A stretch of 64,000 nt of DNA from Marinomonas transparens (GCF_016463975.1 NZ_JAEMNX010000022.1:19526-83525), one strand, 5' to 3'. Positions 49,513 through 60,071 are shown, counted from the stretch's first letter. Notes: generated from the sequence alone by a model not told the origin. Program-made: numbers and translations.

Positions 49513-49924
49513 TAACTTTAGAAAGGCGAAAAATCAGGCTTATTTGATAATGAGTATTGTATGTGTGACTGAAACTACTGGACAACGCCTTAATCTCGGC
49601 TTAATGCCTTTACTTCTATGTGGAGAGTTACCCTTTATTGACAAAAGAAAGTGTCACACCTTCTAGTAAAAAGGTAATTCTCTGCATTAACCTCCTAGCA
49701 ACCTAGTTCTTAAAATTCGCCTCAAAGTCAATGTTCATTACAAATGACAACCATTCAATAAATAATAGTCTGACAGTTAGTAACAGATACACAGCAAGAA
49801 AGTAGTCAAAAAACCACATGCTTACACAAGGATACAAAAATAGGCCTTGCGGTTACATTTTTTGGTTGTTTTTCATACAATACTGTCCAATACTTATATA
49901 CAAATCATAGCTTCGGAGACTGTT
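49513..49924. other. Intergenic region between the lyase and a small gene
   Basis: About 410 bp, AT-rich. I see no gene, terminator or clear repeat. A small frame at 49481-49666 overlaps the lyase end and is not supported. Confidence 0.4.
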
Positions 49925-50233
49925 TTGTCCATCTCCTCGATTTCTAATACGACCAGCTGGTACAACATGTTGCCCTCTTCTTCCATGGCAACAGGGACTA
50001 GCTCGGACTCTGATTTAGAAAAACGTGGAGACCCAGTTCAATTATCCACTCAAGCCCATCAACTACAAAAAGCCCAGCAAGAGTCTAATAGCGAAAGTAA
50101 AAAAGCAAATGAAGAAGACTCTGGCAAAGAGTTTGTACAGGTTTCATCCAGTATTGGCCGAACTTCTCGTATTACCGGCCTTAACCGTGATGATGTAGCG
50201 GCTCTCTATCGTTCAATCGATCAACTCTCCTAA
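49925..50233 (+). CDS. Small unknown protein with disordered middle
   Basis: TTG at 49925 has GGAG 6 nt upstream (49915-49918), giving 102 residues, MSISSISNTTSWYNML. The longer frame to 49847 would be an unlikely start. The middle (about 20-75) is rich in Ser, Gln, Glu and Lys and looks disordered. The C-terminus ITGLNRDDVAALYRSIDQLS is a well-formed helix pair. No family is recognised; convergent with ppx. Confidence 0.55.
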   Translation: MSISSISNTTSWYNMLPSSSMATGTSSDSDLEKRGDPVQLSTQAHQLQKAQQESNSESKKANEEDSGKEFVQVSSSIGRTSRITGLNRDDVAALYRSIDQLS

Positions 50234-50277
50234 ATTCATTTTAATTAAATCGCTCGTCGACTATGACTACATACAGT

Positions 50278-51795
50278 CTAACTAAATGTTAACTTGTAAT
50301 CATGCCCAGCCAAGAGCTCTGCCTCTCGCTGCAAGTTAGCCAGTGTTAATGGACGATTCTCTAGCCACTCCGACAAAAACTCTGCATGAATATTTTTGTC
50401 ATTTACTTTAAGAGTAAAAATCGGCATATCCCCTTCTTTTCTATCATTATGCAAAAGAATGGACAACCTTAGTAAAATAGACAAACGATCTAAGCCCTGC
50501 TGATCGCTTTTTGTAAAGCGATACTCTAGTGCTTGGGTAAACTTTCGGCGATGACGTAAAATCAAATTGGCCAACGCTTGTTGTTCTTGCTGAGAGAAGC
50601 CAGGCATATCCGACTCTCTAATGATGTAAGCCCCATGTTTATGATATCGGCCATGGGAAATACCTAAACCCACTTCATGTAAAAGGCCTGCCCAACGCAA
50701 TAAATCTTCGCTAGAAATACTACTCAGGTTCCAATCATCTTTGACTTGAGCTAACGCAGAAAGGGCAGTATGAGTAACCAACTTAGCTTGCTCCGTATCA
50801 ATATGATACTGATTTAGCATGTACTTAACGGTACGCTCACGAATGTCTGTTTCGGCATAACGCCCCATAATATCGTATAAAACCCCTTCCCGAAGGGCAC
50901 AGATTGAAAAGTCCATTTGCTTAATATCAAAACACTCAAATACAGCAGTAAGAATGGCAAGACCTGCAGGGAAAGTACTTTTACGCTCAGGTTTAAGGCC
51001 AAGAAGATCAATATTATCTACATGGCCCGCCGCCAGCAGTTCTTTTTGAATCAACTTCAAGGTTTTAAGGGTAACTCCCTTCTTCCCCCAGTTGTTTTCT
51101 TTAACAATATTATAAGCGGCTTTTATAGTGCCTGAAGAACCGATTGCGATATCCCACTGCTCATCTAGATAGTCATCTTGAATACTCAATAGCTCTAAAC
51201 GTGCCGCGGTTACCGCTTTTTGAAAGTTAGATTTAGTAATAACACCATCAGCAAAAAATCGCTGGCGAAAACTGACACAACCCATATGCAAACTTTCAGT
51301 TAATATCGGCTCAAGCTGTTGGCCAATAATGAATTCAGTGCTGCCACCACCGATATCTACAACTAAACGCTTTGCATCACCATGATCCATGGTTCTGGAA
51401 ACCCCTACGTAAATCAAACGAGCCTCTTCTCGACCGGCAATAATTTCTATTGGGTGGCTCATGATATCCATGGCTTTACCAATAAAGTCATAGCGGTTTT
51501 TAGCTACTCGCAAAGCATTGGTACCAACAACGCGTACGGACCCAGCAGGCATATCTTCGATTACTTGAGCAAACTGAGCTAAACAATCTAACCCTCGTTG
51601 TTGAGAAGCATCATCTAAATGCCCATTAACCAATCCTGCGGCCAACTGAACTTTTTCTCCAAACTCGCCGGTAATTCGCAATTGACCATGTGTCACCTGA
51701 GCAACCACCATATGAAAGCTGTTCGAACCTAGATCAATGGCCGCGATTTTTTCAAAAGGGAAATCATGGGATTGTTGTAAAAAGAGTGATTGCAT
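50278..51795 (-). CDS. ppx: Exopolyphosphatase
   Basis: Ppx releases phosphate from the ends of polyphosphate (GppA relatives also act on pppGpp). MQSLFLQQSH (51795) has AAGG 8 nt upstream and gives 505 residues, close to E. coli Ppx (513). Ppx/GppA motifs are AAIDLGSNSFHMVVA (about 18-32), GREEARLIYVGV and VVDIGGGSTEFIIG (about 140), and the C-terminal HD-type domain with LLHEVGLGISHGRYHKHGAYII (in part, about 375). The polyphosphate kinase gene lies about 10 kb downstream in the window, so synthesis and breakdown are both present. Confidence 0.95.
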   Translation of the reverse strand: MQSLFLQQSHDFPFEKIAAIDLGSNSFHMVVAQVTHGQLRITGEFGEKVQLAAGLVNGHLDDASQQRGLDCLAQFAQVIEDMPAGSVRVVGTNALRVAKNRYDFIGKAMDIMSHPIEIIAGREEARLIYVGVSRTMDHGDAKRLVVDIGGGSTEFIIGQQLEPILTESLHMGCVSFRQRFFADGVITKSNFQKAVTAARLELLSIQDDYLDEQWDIAIGSSGTIKAAYNIVKENNWGKKGVTLKTLKLIQKELLAAGHVDNIDLLGLKPERKSTFPAGLAILTAVFECFDIKQMDFSICALREGVLYDIMGRYAETDIRERTVKYMLNQYHIDTEQAKLVTHTALSALAQVKDDWNLSSISSEDLLRWAGLLHEVGLGISHGRYHKHGAYIIRESDMPGFSQQEQQALANLILRHRRKFTQALEYRFTKSDQQGLDRLSILLRLSILLHNDRKEGDMPIFTLKVNDKNIHAEFLSEWLENRPLTLANLQREAELLAGHDYKLTFS

Positions 51796-51834
51796 CCAAG
51801 AGGCCTTATCTTGCAGGAGTCTTATTAAGGCCAA

Positions 51835-52328
51835 GAGTATATCAGTTACTTGATTATGTCATTGGCAAAAAAGAAGCGAAATAACGCTCTTCGAGTAATT
51901 ATTTGTTCTCTCATAATCTAAGGTTTTTCGTAGAAAACAAGTGACTTACTCTCAAATATGAAGAAAAAATACCGCCAGAACACCTATTTACACTGAGTTT
52001 GATCAAAAAATTAACAAAAAATGTTTTTTTCCGAGTTTTCACTATAGACCTCGCCATTAAGTCGCACTATAGTAGTTATCGTCTACATGAGATTCAGCTT
52101 CTGTTAGGTCCCATATAGATTCCAATCAAATTGTTTCGCGCTGTATTGGCTTTGCCCTATCCGGGTCCTTCAAACTAGAACAAAATGCAAAAAATGTTTG
52201 TTCAATGTTTTTGGTGCTGAGTAGCTGATACATTGTTAAATACTTCCAGGCACAGATTATCGTTATCGATATTTTATTAACCTTAGTCCCGTCAATTATC
52301 CTCAAATGAGCTAACACAAAATCCGTTT
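51835..52328. other. rho leader/intergenic region
   Basis: About 490 bp between ppx and rho. rho genes commonly have a long autoregulated leader. I see no trxA and no well-supported frame; a 63-codon minus-strand frame at 52126-52317 is AT-rich and unlikely. Promoter elements cannot be fixed. Confidence 0.5.
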
Positions 52329-53594
52329 ATGAACCTTACCGAATTAAAACAGAAATCAGTACACGAACTTTTAGACATCGCAGCAGAAATGGGCCTAGAC
52401 AACATGGCCCGTTCACGTAAACAAGATGTTATTTTCTCAATTCTTAAGCGTCACGCTAAAGGTGGAGAGGATATTTATGGCGATGGTATTCTAGAAATTC
52501 TACAAGATGGCTTTGGCTTTTTACGTTCTCCAGACTGCTCCTATTTAGCAGGACCTGACGACATTTATGTATCACCAAGCCAAATTCGACGCTTTAATCT
52601 TCGTACCGGCGACACTATCGCTGGCAAGATTCGACCGCCAAAAGATGGCGAGCGCTACTTTGCTCTATTGAAGGTAAGCGAAATTAACTTCGATAAGCCT
52701 GAAAGTGTTCGTAACAAAATTCTTTTCGAAAACTTAACACCTCTATTCCCTGATGAGCGTCTATTGATGGAAGCCGGTAACGGATCCACAGAAGACGTAA
52801 CATCACGCATCATCGACCTTGTTGCCCCAATGGGTAAAGGTCAACGAGCCTTAGTTGTCTCTCCGCCAAAAGCGGGTAAAACCTTCATGCTACAAAACAT
52901 TGCGAATGCCATTACACGCAACAGCCCTGATTGTCATTTGATTGTTTTGCTAATCGATGAACGTCCAGAGGAAGTCACCGAAATGTCACGAACGGTTCGT
53001 GGTGAAGTGGTTGCTTCTACTTTTGACGAGCCACCAACACGTCATGTACAAGTCGCTGAAATGGTAATCGAAAAGGCCAAACGTCTGGTTGAACACAAGC
53101 GTGATGTGGTGATTTTGCTAGACTCAATCACTCGTCTAGCACGAGCTTACAATACGGTCATCCCTTCATCCGGTAAAGTACTAACAGGTGGTGTGGATGC
53201 TAACGCCCTAGAACGTCCAAAACGTTTCTTTGGTGCTGCTCGTAATATTGAAGAAGGTGGTAGCTTAACTATTATCGCCACGGCTCTGGTTGATACTGGT
53301 TCGAAAATGGATGAAGTTATCTTTGAAGAATTTAAAGGGACAGGTAACTCTGAACTTCACCTTGATCGAAAAATTGCTGAAAAACGTACCTTCCCTGCTA
53401 TCAACATTCGCCGTTCAGGCACTCGCCGCGAAGATTTATTGACCTCAGAAGACGAATTACAACGCATGTGGATTCTTCGTAAACTATTGAATCCTATGGA
53501 AGATGTTGCCGCCACTGAATTTTTGATTGATCGTCTAAAAGTCACCAAAACAAACGATGAGTTTTTTGCATCTATGAAAGGCAAAAACAAATAA
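52329..53594 (+). CDS. rho: Transcription termination factor Rho
   Basis: Rho is the hexameric RNA-dependent ATPase that ends transcription. The 421 residues match the family (E. coli 419). The N-terminus [18 protein letters not shown] is followed by the RNA-binding OSB domain ([18 protein letters not shown], about 50-67), Walker [11 protein letters not shown] (about 179-188), the Q/R loops and Walker [19 protein letters not shown] (in part, about 260). C-terminal [12 protein letters not shown] terminator follows. Confidence 0.99.
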   Translation: MNLTELKQKSVHELLDIAAEMGLDNMARSRKQDVIFSILKRHAKGGEDIYGDGILEILQDGFGFLRSPDCSYLAGPDDIYVSPSQIRRFNLRTGDTIAGKIRPPKDGERYFALLKVSEINFDKPESVRNKILFENLTPLFPDERLLMEAGNGSTEDVTSRIIDLVAPMGKGQRALVVSPPKAGKTFMLQNIANAITRNSPDCHLIVLLIDERPEEVTEMSRTVRGEVVASTFDEPPTRHVQVAEMVIEKAKRLVEHKRDVVILLDSITRLARAYNTVIPSSGKVLTGGVDANALERPKRFFGAARNIEEGGSLTIIATALVDTGSKMDEVIFEEFKGTGNSELHLDRKIAEKRTFPAINIRRSGTRREDLLTSEDELQRMWILRKLLNPMEDVAATEFLIDRLKVTKTNDEFFASMKGKNK

Positions 53595-53610
53595 ACGAGC
53601 TTCATCACAT

Positions 53611-53644
53611 CAAAAAACCACTTGTTAAAAGTGGTTTTTTTTTA
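53611..53644 (+). terminator. Terminator after rho
   Basis: AAAACCACT-TGTTAAA-AGTGGTTTT with a T-run, perfect 8-bp stem. Confidence 0.9.
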
Positions 53645-53723
53645 TCTAAATAACATTCAAGATAACAAACATTTATAGCCACTCAACTACACTAAAAGAG
53701 TGTGACTGACATTGGAGTAAAAA

Positions 53724-54452
53724 GTGAAAGACCTAACCGCGAAAGTAAATTCCGTTCAATTGATCAATCACAACGTCTACAAAATCACCCTACATGTAGA
53801 GAATACATCTTTTGTAGCAGGGCAATACCTAATGATCCTCTTACCAACAGGTGAGCAAGTCCCTTATTCCATTGGTAGCGCACCACATGAGCTACCTAGC
53901 CTAACTCTTTATATTCTAGTTAATGATGAAACCTCACTGGCATATCGAGTTGTTGAATACATTCGTATTAATGAAATAATTAACATCAAAGCACCGGGGG
54001 GAGACTGTCACGTACAAAATGGAATGTTAGAAAGCATGCCTGATCAGATTCTGCTAATTGCTGGAGGCACTGGTTTCTCACAAGTAAAAAGCTTATATGA
54101 TGATCTAGCAGCACAAGATTTTTCAGGCCAAGTTTCACTTTATTGGGGGCTAAGAACGCCTGAAGATATTTTTGAACTCGATTGGATCAATACCGCACAA
54201 ACGAATGCTCATTTTTCTATCGATGTGATTGTAAATGAGGCCGATAATAGCTGGAAAGGCAGAACAGGCTGGCTGTATGAAGCTGTATTAAAAGATCACC
54301 CTAACCTCAACAAAAGCATTGCTTTTATTAGTGGTTCAGTGGGTATGGTATACGGCACACTAGATCAACTAGAACTAAAAGGCCTAAATAAAGATAAATG
54401 CTTTTCAGATGTTTTTGCCTATGCACCACATCCGGAAAAACCAGAGCTGTAG
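53724..54452 (+). CDS. fre: NAD(P)H-flavin reductase-like protein (Fre/LuxG type)
   Basis: A 242-residue ferredoxin-NADP reductase-fold protein. The flavin site is VPYSIGSAP (about 49-57, RxYSIAS in the family) and the NAD-binding loop is LLIAGGTGFSQVKSLYDDL (about 110-128). SGSVGMVYGTLDQL (about 195) is the last nicotinamide-site segment. It is preceded by GGAG. fre-like genes lie near rho in many gammaproteobacteria, which supports the name; the missing arginine of RxYS makes it closer to Fre/LuxG. Substrate is probably free flavin. Confidence 0.85.
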   Translation: MKDLTAKVNSVQLINHNVYKITLHVENTSFVAGQYLMILLPTGEQVPYSIGSAPHELPSLTLYILVNDETSLAYRVVEYIRINEIINIKAPGGDCHVQNGMLESMPDQILLIAGGTGFSQVKSLYDDLAAQDFSGQVSLYWGLRTPEDIFELDWINTAQTNAHFSIDVIVNEADNSWKGRTGWLYEAVLKDHPNLNKSIAFISGSVGMVYGTLDQLELKGLNKDKCFSDVFAYAPHPEKPEL

Positions 54453-54486
54453 CAAAACGACAAACTTCAACACAAGATAATGCATA

Positions 54487-54531
54487 TAAAAAAGGGAACT
54501 GACTTTATTAAACCGGCTCCTTTTTTATTAT
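54487..54531. terminator. Bidirectional terminator between fre and yfcL-like gene
   Basis: AAAAAAGGGA and its imperfect complement CTCCTTTTTT enclose a 20-nt segment; A and T runs on both sides allow stopping in both directions. Confidence 0.55.
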
Positions 54532-54538
54532 CTGATAC

Positions 54539-54808
54539 TTAGGCTTTATCGAGCGTTTGCTGCCACAGAGCCAAAATATTCTTTTGATCCTCTTCTGTCA
54601 CACTTTCTAGCTCTAGAGTATCCCGTAAGGTATTTTCAAACGCCTGATCAAATTCTTCCTGGCCTTCGCCATCAGCGCTGCTATGCAGCCCTAAAAGACC
54701 TAAAAGATAAGCACAATAGAATAATTGATCGCCCTCTTCCGCTTGGTGCTCAAGATCCCGAAGTGTGTCGCACAGCAAGTCTGCACGTTCAGCAAAAGTA
54801 ACGGTCAT
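54539..54808 (-). CDS. yfcL: YfcL family protein
   Basis: Eighty-nine acidic residues, helical. The pattern LxxxLRDLEHQAEEGDQLFYCAYLLGLLGL (in parts, 14-43) with a later Asp-Gln-x-x-I-x-x-LW near the end resembles E. coli YfcL. No function is known. Convergent with fre and upstream-adjacent to mqo on the same strand with 74 bp between. Confidence 0.6.
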   Translation of the reverse strand: MTVTFAERADLLCDTLRDLEHQAEEGDQLFYCAYLLGLLGLHSSADGEGQEEFDQAFENTLRDTLELESVTEEDQKNILALWQQTLDKA

Positions 54809-54881
54809 ATCTCTCTCTGTAGTAAAGCCAAGGAAAAAAGCTGAATAACAATATCCAGTTTTTTAAAACTCCCCTTTTGAG

Positions 54882-56360
54882 CTAAGGTTTTAGATTCAGT
54901 GTTGTTAAAGTACGCTCACGAACAGAAAGCAATAAACCTGTATTTTCGACTAGAGACTCCCCATAGGAAGGAACCATTTCTTTCATTTTCGTCTGCCATT
55001 CATTTGATGCTAAGCGCTCAGGGAAGCAACGCTCTAAGATACCAATCATGGTATCCACTGTCGTTGAAGCACCAGGGGAAGCTCCCAATAAAGCGGCTAA
55101 ACTACCGTCTTCTGTTGTAATCACTTCCGTACCAAACTCCAGTTTACCGCCGCCTTTTTCATTTTTCTTAATGATCTGAACGCGCTGACCTGCATGAGAA
55201 AGTTCCCAATCTTTATCTTCAGCATCAGGAAAGTACTGACGTAATGAGTTACAACGATCTTTATGAGATTGCATCACTTCACTAATCAAATAGCGAGTTA
55301 GATCCATATTGTTCTTACCCACACTCAAGATAGGGTTTAAATTGTCCAGTCGAACACTTTTCGGGAAATCTAATAACGAACCTGTTTTCAGAAACTTAGT
55401 TGTAAAGCCTGCAAATGGGCCAAATAAGATGGCTTTTTTCCCGTCTATAATTCGGGTATCCAAATGAGGAACAGACATTGGCGGAGCACCAATTGGCGCA
55501 GCACCATATACCTTAGCAAAATGCTGCTCTACTAATTCTGGTTTATCACATACCAACCATTGGCCACTAACAGGAAAGCCGCCAAAGCCTTTACTCTCTT
55601 TCACATTTGCTTTCTGTAGTAAGGGCAAAGCACCACCACCTGCACCAAGGAAAACAAACTTAGCATTAATAACTTTACGAGTACCATTTTGTTCTATGGT
55701 GACATTCCATCGGCCATCAGAAGTTTGTTTTAACGCTATGACTTCAGAGTCCAAGCTTAATTCAAAGTTCTCTAAGCTTTGTAAATGGTTACTCATATTT
55801 CGAGCAATAGCACCAAAGTTTACATCGGAACCATGCTCAATTCGAGTCGCCGCCAAAGGCTCACTATGATCACGATTTTTCATGACCAAAGGCATCCATT
55901 CACTCATTTTTTCACGATCTTCGGTGAACTGCATTTCTTTGAATGCAGGATGAGCGCTCATTGTCGCATAACGAGCTTTAAGCATTTTTACATTACGCTC
56001 CCCCCAGACAAAGCTCTGATGGGGAACACGATGAATAAATTCCTGTGGTGCAGGTAATAAACCCTGCTCAACTAAGTAGGTCCAAAATTGTAGGCTAACT
56101 TCAAAAGCAGCGTTAATAGCAACAGCTTTATCAATATTGATACTGCCATCACCTTCTTCTGAAGTGTAATTGAGTTCGCAATATGCCGCATGGCCTGTGC
56201 CAGCATTATTCCAGCCATCCGTACTTTCTTTAGCAACTTTTTCTAAACGTTCAACCATGGTAATGGTCACGCTTGGATCTAATTGCTTAAGTAACACTCC
56301 TAGGGTGGTGCTCATTGCACCGCCCCCAACTAATAGAACGTCTACAGAATTTGAAGTCAT
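54882..56360 (-). CDS. mqo: Malate:quinone oxidoreductase
   Basis: Mqo is a membrane-bound FAD enzyme that oxidises malate to oxaloacetate and reduces quinone in the citrate cycle. The start MTSNSVDVLLVGGGAMS (56360) keeps the FAD motif GGGAMSTTLG near residue 11; the longer frame adds six residues. The 492 residues match the family. NNAGTGHAAYCELNYT (about 50-65), HVPHQSFVWGE, GAGGGALPLLQ and the C-terminal GASPGASTTVDTM are the family blocks. The binding site is weak (GGCGA). Confidence 0.97.
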   Translation of the reverse strand: MTSNSVDVLLVGGGAMSTTLGVLLKQLDPSVTITMVERLEKVAKESTDGWNNAGTGHAAYCELNYTSEEGDGSINIDKAVAINAAFEVSLQFWTYLVEQGLLPAPQEFIHRVPHQSFVWGERNVKMLKARYATMSAHPAFKEMQFTEDREKMSEWMPLVMKNRDHSEPLAATRIEHGSDVNFGAIARNMSNHLQSLENFELSLDSEVIALKQTSDGRWNVTIEQNGTRKVINAKFVFLGAGGGALPLLQKANVKESKGFGGFPVSGQWLVCDKPELVEQHFAKVYGAAPIGAPPMSVPHLDTRIIDGKKAILFGPFAGFTTKFLKTGSLLDFPKSVRLDNLNPILSVGKNNMDLTRYLISEVMQSHKDRCNSLRQYFPDAEDKDWELSHAGQRVQIIKKNEKGGGKLEFGTEVITTEDGSLAALLGASPGASTTVDTMIGILERCFPERLASNEWQTKMKEMVPSYGESLVENTGLLLSVRERTLTTLNLKP

Positions 56361-56640
56361 ATTATTTCGCCGCGCCATAGCTAATTATAAATTTGAGAGC
56401 AATATTGAAAGAAGGCTTTTGGCCTGTAGTAGATATATCAAGGAAACCACTACGCTTTCTTAATCACTCATCTCAGAACGCCCTAACTTATAAACTCTAG
56501 TTGAATATAGACAAGTTATCAGGCATTTTGAGCAGGTGTGGCTGATTATACGGATTTTGAAAACAATGTCTTGAAGCCCAGTATAAGAAATAACAATACT
56601 CATCATAAACCTAGCAAACTGTCATGTAAGGAGGGTCTAA

Positions 56641-57042
56641 ATGAAAGCACAAGATATCATGAGCCGTAACGTCATTTGTGTCGATATGGATATGCGTCTA
56701 CCAGAAGTAAGGGAGCTGTTAGAAAAAAATGGTTTTCATCACTTACCAGTGACAGACCAAGGTAAGCTTGCAGGCATTATTTCAGACCGTGATATCCTAC
56801 GCATCATCAGCCCTTTTATCGACAGCGTCTCAGAACAAGAAAGAGATATCGATACATTAAATCGAGCCGCCCATCAAATCATGACTCGCCAGCCAATCAC
56901 AGTAAAAGCGAACACCCCAATCGCCGAAGTCGTCACTTGGATGCAACGAGTCGACATTTCATGCGTTCCTGTTGTTGATGATGAAGACAATGTAGTGGGG
57001 ATTATTTCATGGCGTGACCTTATCAACCACGCCACTTTCTAA
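56641..57042 (+). CDS. Two-CBS-domain protein
   Basis: A 133-residue protein made of two CBS motifs: KAQDIMSRNVICVDMDMRLPEVRELLEKNGFHHLPVTDQGKLAGIISDRDIL (in parts, 2-53) and AAHQIMTRQPITVKANTPIAEVVTWMQ...SCVPVVDDEDNVVGIISWRDL. CBS pairs bind adenosine nucleotides and regulate partners. AAGGAGG is just before the ATG. Convergent with hslO (3-bp gap). Partner unknown. Confidence 0.9.
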   Translation: MKAQDIMSRNVICVDMDMRLPEVRELLEKNGFHHLPVTDQGKLAGIISDRDILRIISPFIDSVSEQERDIDTLNRAAHQIMTRQPITVKANTPIAEVVTWMQRVDISCVPVVDDEDNVVGIISWRDLINHATF

Positions 57043-57045
57043 TGG

Positions 57046-57930
57046 TTAATGAGTTTGGGCTTGATCGCCCAATTTACCGAGCAATTCCTCTTCCTTGAAC
57101 TCATATTTTTCAGCACAAAATTGGCAATCTGCTTGGATACTCCCTTGCTCAATAAGCAGCTGACGAACTTCCTCTGTACCAAGAGACAGTATGGCATCTA
57201 AAGTTCGTTGACGAGAACAGGAACAACCAAATTGCATCGGTTTTATATCGTACAAGCGGACTTCTTCTTCATGATATAAACGATGCAACAACTCTTCTGT
57301 TTCAAGCCCAAGTAGCTCTTCTTCTTTTACTGTGGCAGCAAGCTGAGTAAAACGACTCCATGCGTCTTCATCGCCCTCTTTTGCTTGCTCTGCTGGTAAA
57401 CGCTGTAAAAACAAACCACCACACTGAGAGCCATCAGAGGCTAACCAAACTCGACTTGGCAATTGCTCTGATTGGTAAAAATATTGCTCAAGACATTCCG
57501 CTAAAGAGTCCCCTACGATTTCAACAATCCCTTGATAACGCTGACCATTGCGCGGTGAAATAGTAATCACCAAATGACCGCCGGCCAGTATTTCTTTTAA
57601 AGAAATAGTTTCTGGAACAGGCTGTGCCTGATCCCATTGGGCAATACCACGAAGGTTTTGATTCTCATCACACTCCGTCATTAAAGCCGACAAGAAACCA
57701 TTGCCCTTTGCTTGAATAGATAAAATTCCATCAATTTTCACTATGTCTCTCAACAAAGCGATGGCAGCGACAAATTCACCCAGCAATTTTTCAATCGATA
57801 ATGGATATTGCTGACGCTTAATAATCTCTTGATAAGCGCTGCTCAATAACACTCGCTCACCACGAACATTGGTATTATCAAAAGAAAAGCGCTGTATTTC
57901 ATTAACAGGTACATTATTCACAAAGCTCAC
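57046..57930 (-). CDS. hslO: Redox-regulated chaperone Hsp33
   Basis: Hsp33 is a holdase activated by oxidation and unfolding. It starts with GTG at 57930. The 294 residues fit the family (E. coli 292). The redox switch CxC...CxxC is present: CSCSRQRT (about 235-242) and CQFCAEKYEF (about 270-279). N-terminal domain ANVRGERVLLSSAY-like, with VKIDGILSIQAKGNGFLSALMTEC (in parts, about 72-95). Confidence 0.96.
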   Translation of the reverse strand: MSFVNNVPVNEIQRFSFDNTNVRGERVLLSSAYQEIIKRQQYPLSIEKLLGEFVAAIALLRDIVKIDGILSIQAKGNGFLSALMTECDENQNLRGIAQWDQAQPVPETISLKEILAGGHLVITISPRNGQRYQGIVEIVGDSLAECLEQYFYQSEQLPSRVWLASDGSQCGGLFLQRLPAEQAKEGDEDAWSRFTQLAATVKEEELLGLETEELLHRLYHEEEVRLYDIKPMQFGCSCSRQRTLDAILSLGTEEVRQLLIEQGSIQADCQFCAEKYEFKEEELLGKLGDQAQTH

Positions 57931-58154
57931 CTTGCGCCTCTAATATAGCGCGAGTAATAAATTCTAGTCGATATTGCGCCGCATTTTACCCTTGAGCGCC
58001 TTAATCATCCACTTTAAACAGTGTATTAACTGGGAATATTCTCTATTCCTATTTCGTTTCACTTAGCAGCAGCCTAAAATGCTAAGCATTGTATTTAAGG
58101 TTGAGATGTCACTTTTGCACAGCTCAGCACAGACGTAAGAGATCCCCTGTTTTT

Positions 58155-60071
58155 ATGATCCAATTTAGCGAAGTTAGTCTACAGCGCGGCACCCAATTTT
58201 TACTAGAAGACGCCGACCTCACCATTTTCGAAGGTCAAAAAATCGGCCTAATTGGCGCCAATGGAGCCGGTAAGTCCTCCTTATTCGCAATGATTCGTGG
58301 AGACCTAAACGCCGACACAGGCGAAATGATTTTACCAAGCCATCGCAGCATTGCTTTTATGGCTCAAGAAGTAGGAGAAACGCAACGTAGCGCACTCGAT
58401 TATTGCTTAGATGGAGACCAAAAGCTTCGTGAAATTGAAGCCAATATTGCTAAAGCCGAAGCAAGTGGTGACCACCATGCCCACGCGACCTGGTTAGGCG
58501 AATTTGAACAGGCACATGGCTATACTGCCCAATCAAGAGCAGAGACGTTACTACAAGGCCTTGGCTTCAAAATGACCGACATGAATAAACCAGTTTCCGA
58601 CTTCTCGGGGGGCTGGCGTATTCGCCTTAATCTTGCCAAGGCGCTGATGTGCCCTTCCGATGTGTTATTACTTGATGAACCAACCAACCATTTAGACCTA
58701 GATGCCGTCATGTGGTTAGAAAACTGGTTACGCCAATACCCAGGAACGCTACTGCTCATCTCCCATGATAGGGATTTTCTTGATGGCATCTGTAGCCATA
58801 TAGTCCACCTTTACCAAAAGAAATTAACCCTATACAAGGGTAACTATTCAGACTACGAACGCCAACGTGCAGAACACCTTGCACAACAGCAAGCAAATCA
58901 TGAAAAACAACAAACGAAGCGCGCTCACCTGCAACAATATGTGGACCGCTTCCGTTACAAGGCAACCAAAGCCAAGCAAGCGCAAAGTCGCTTACGCATG
59001 CTAGAAAAGATGGAGCTAATAGGCCCCGCCCATATAGATTCTCAATTTGAGTTTTCTATTCCCGTTGCAGAAAAAACTTCTCAACAATTAATACACCTAT
59101 CTCAAGCGGACTTAGGTTATCAAGCAGAATCAGGTCAGCCCTTAGTTCAATTAGGACAAACCAACTTCACCCTCCGAGATGGTCAACGTATCGGTCTATT
59201 GGGTCCTAATGGAGCAGGTAAATCGACTCTTATTAAATCCATTGTTGGAGAAATTACTGTCTTATCTGGTGAACGAATAACCGGAGAAAACCTGAAAATA
59301 GGTTACTTCTCCCAGCATCAGCTAAGTGCTCTCGATTTAGAGGCATCGCCAGTTTTACATATCCAGCGCCTTTCACCGAAAGTATTAGAAAACGAAATAC
59401 GACGATATTTAGGGGGCTTTGGTTTTATTGGTGACGATGCCTTACGCCCAGTAAAAGGCTTTTCAGGAGGCGAAAAAGCACGTCTTGCCTTGTCTTTGAT
59501 TACATGGACAAAACCTAATCTTCTAGTGCTGGATGAGCCAACCAACCATTTGGATCTAGAAATGCGCCAAGCGCTCACCGAAGCCTTGCAAGAATTTCCA
59601 GGATCCATCCTACTGGTTTCCCATGATCGCCACTTACTAAACAGTACCGTTGATGAGTTTTATCTTGTCGCCGACCATAAAATACAAGCCTTTGATGGAG
59701 ATTTAGCCGCTTACCACACATGGTTACAAGCAAGACAAGCAGCATCAAACAAGGATGAAAAAAACGAACCCGCAATTGATAAGCTTGATCGCAAAGAAGA
59801 ACGTCGCAAAGCAGCAGAGTTAAGAGAAAAGTTACGTCCTCTTCGTAAGCAAATTGAAAAACATGAAAAAGCTGTTCACACAGCACAATCACACCTAGAT
59901 AAAATATCGGAAGCCATGGCTGACAGCGCCTTATACGAAGCGGAACAACGTGAACAACTACAAAAATTACTCAACGACGAAGCAAAATGGAAAAAATCAC
60001 TCGAGGAAAATGAAGAAGCTTGGTTTGAAGCTCAAGAGTCACTCGAAGAAGCAGAAACAGCTCTAGAGTAA
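58155..60071 (+). CDS. ABC-F ATP-binding protein (YheS-like)
   Basis: A cytoplasmic ABC-F protein of 638 residues from ATG 58155 (MIQFSEVSLQRG); the longer frame adds 22 residues. Two ABC cassettes: Walker A GANGAGKSS (about 36-44) with signature FSGGWRIRL and DEPTNHLD, linker with charged helix (QQQANHEKQQTKRAHLQQY), second Walker A GPNGAGKST with FSGGEKARLAL and DEPTNHLD. A C-terminal coiled coil (about 545-638) is rich in Glu/Lys. ABC-F proteins act on ribosomes; YheS is the best match in length. Confidence 0.92.
   Translation: MIQFSEVSLQRGTQFLLEDADLTIFEGQKIGLIGANGAGKSSLFAMIRGDLNADTGEMILPSHRSIAFMAQEVGETQRSALDYCLDGDQKLREIEANIAKAEASGDHHAHATWLGEFEQAHGYTAQSRAETLLQGLGFKMTDMNKPVSDFSGGWRIRLNLAKALMCPSDVLLLDEPTNHLDLDAVMWLENWLRQYPGTLLLISHDRDFLDGICSHIVHLYQKKLTLYKGNYSDYERQRAEHLAQQQANHEKQQTKRAHLQQYVDRFRYKATKAKQAQSRLRMLEKMELIGPAHIDSQFEFSIPVAEKTSQQLIHLSQADLGYQAESGQPLVQLGQTNFTLRDGQRIGLLGPNGAGKSTLIKSIVGEITVLSGERITGENLKIGYFSQHQLSALDLEASPVLHIQRLSPKVLENEIRRYLGGFGFIGDDALRPVKGFSGGEKARLALSLITWTKPNLLVLDEPTNHLDLEMRQALTEALQEFPGSILLVSHDRHLLNSTVDEFYLVADHKIQAFDGDLAAYHTWLQARQAASNKDEKNEPAIDKLDRKEERRKAAELREKLRPLRKQIEKHEKAVHTAQSHLDKISEAMADSALYEAEQREQLQKLLNDEAKWKKSLEENEEAWFEAQESLEEAETALE

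Noticed and set aside
52126..52317. 63-codon minus-strand frame before rho
   Set aside because: No similarity or binding site, lies in the expected rho leader.
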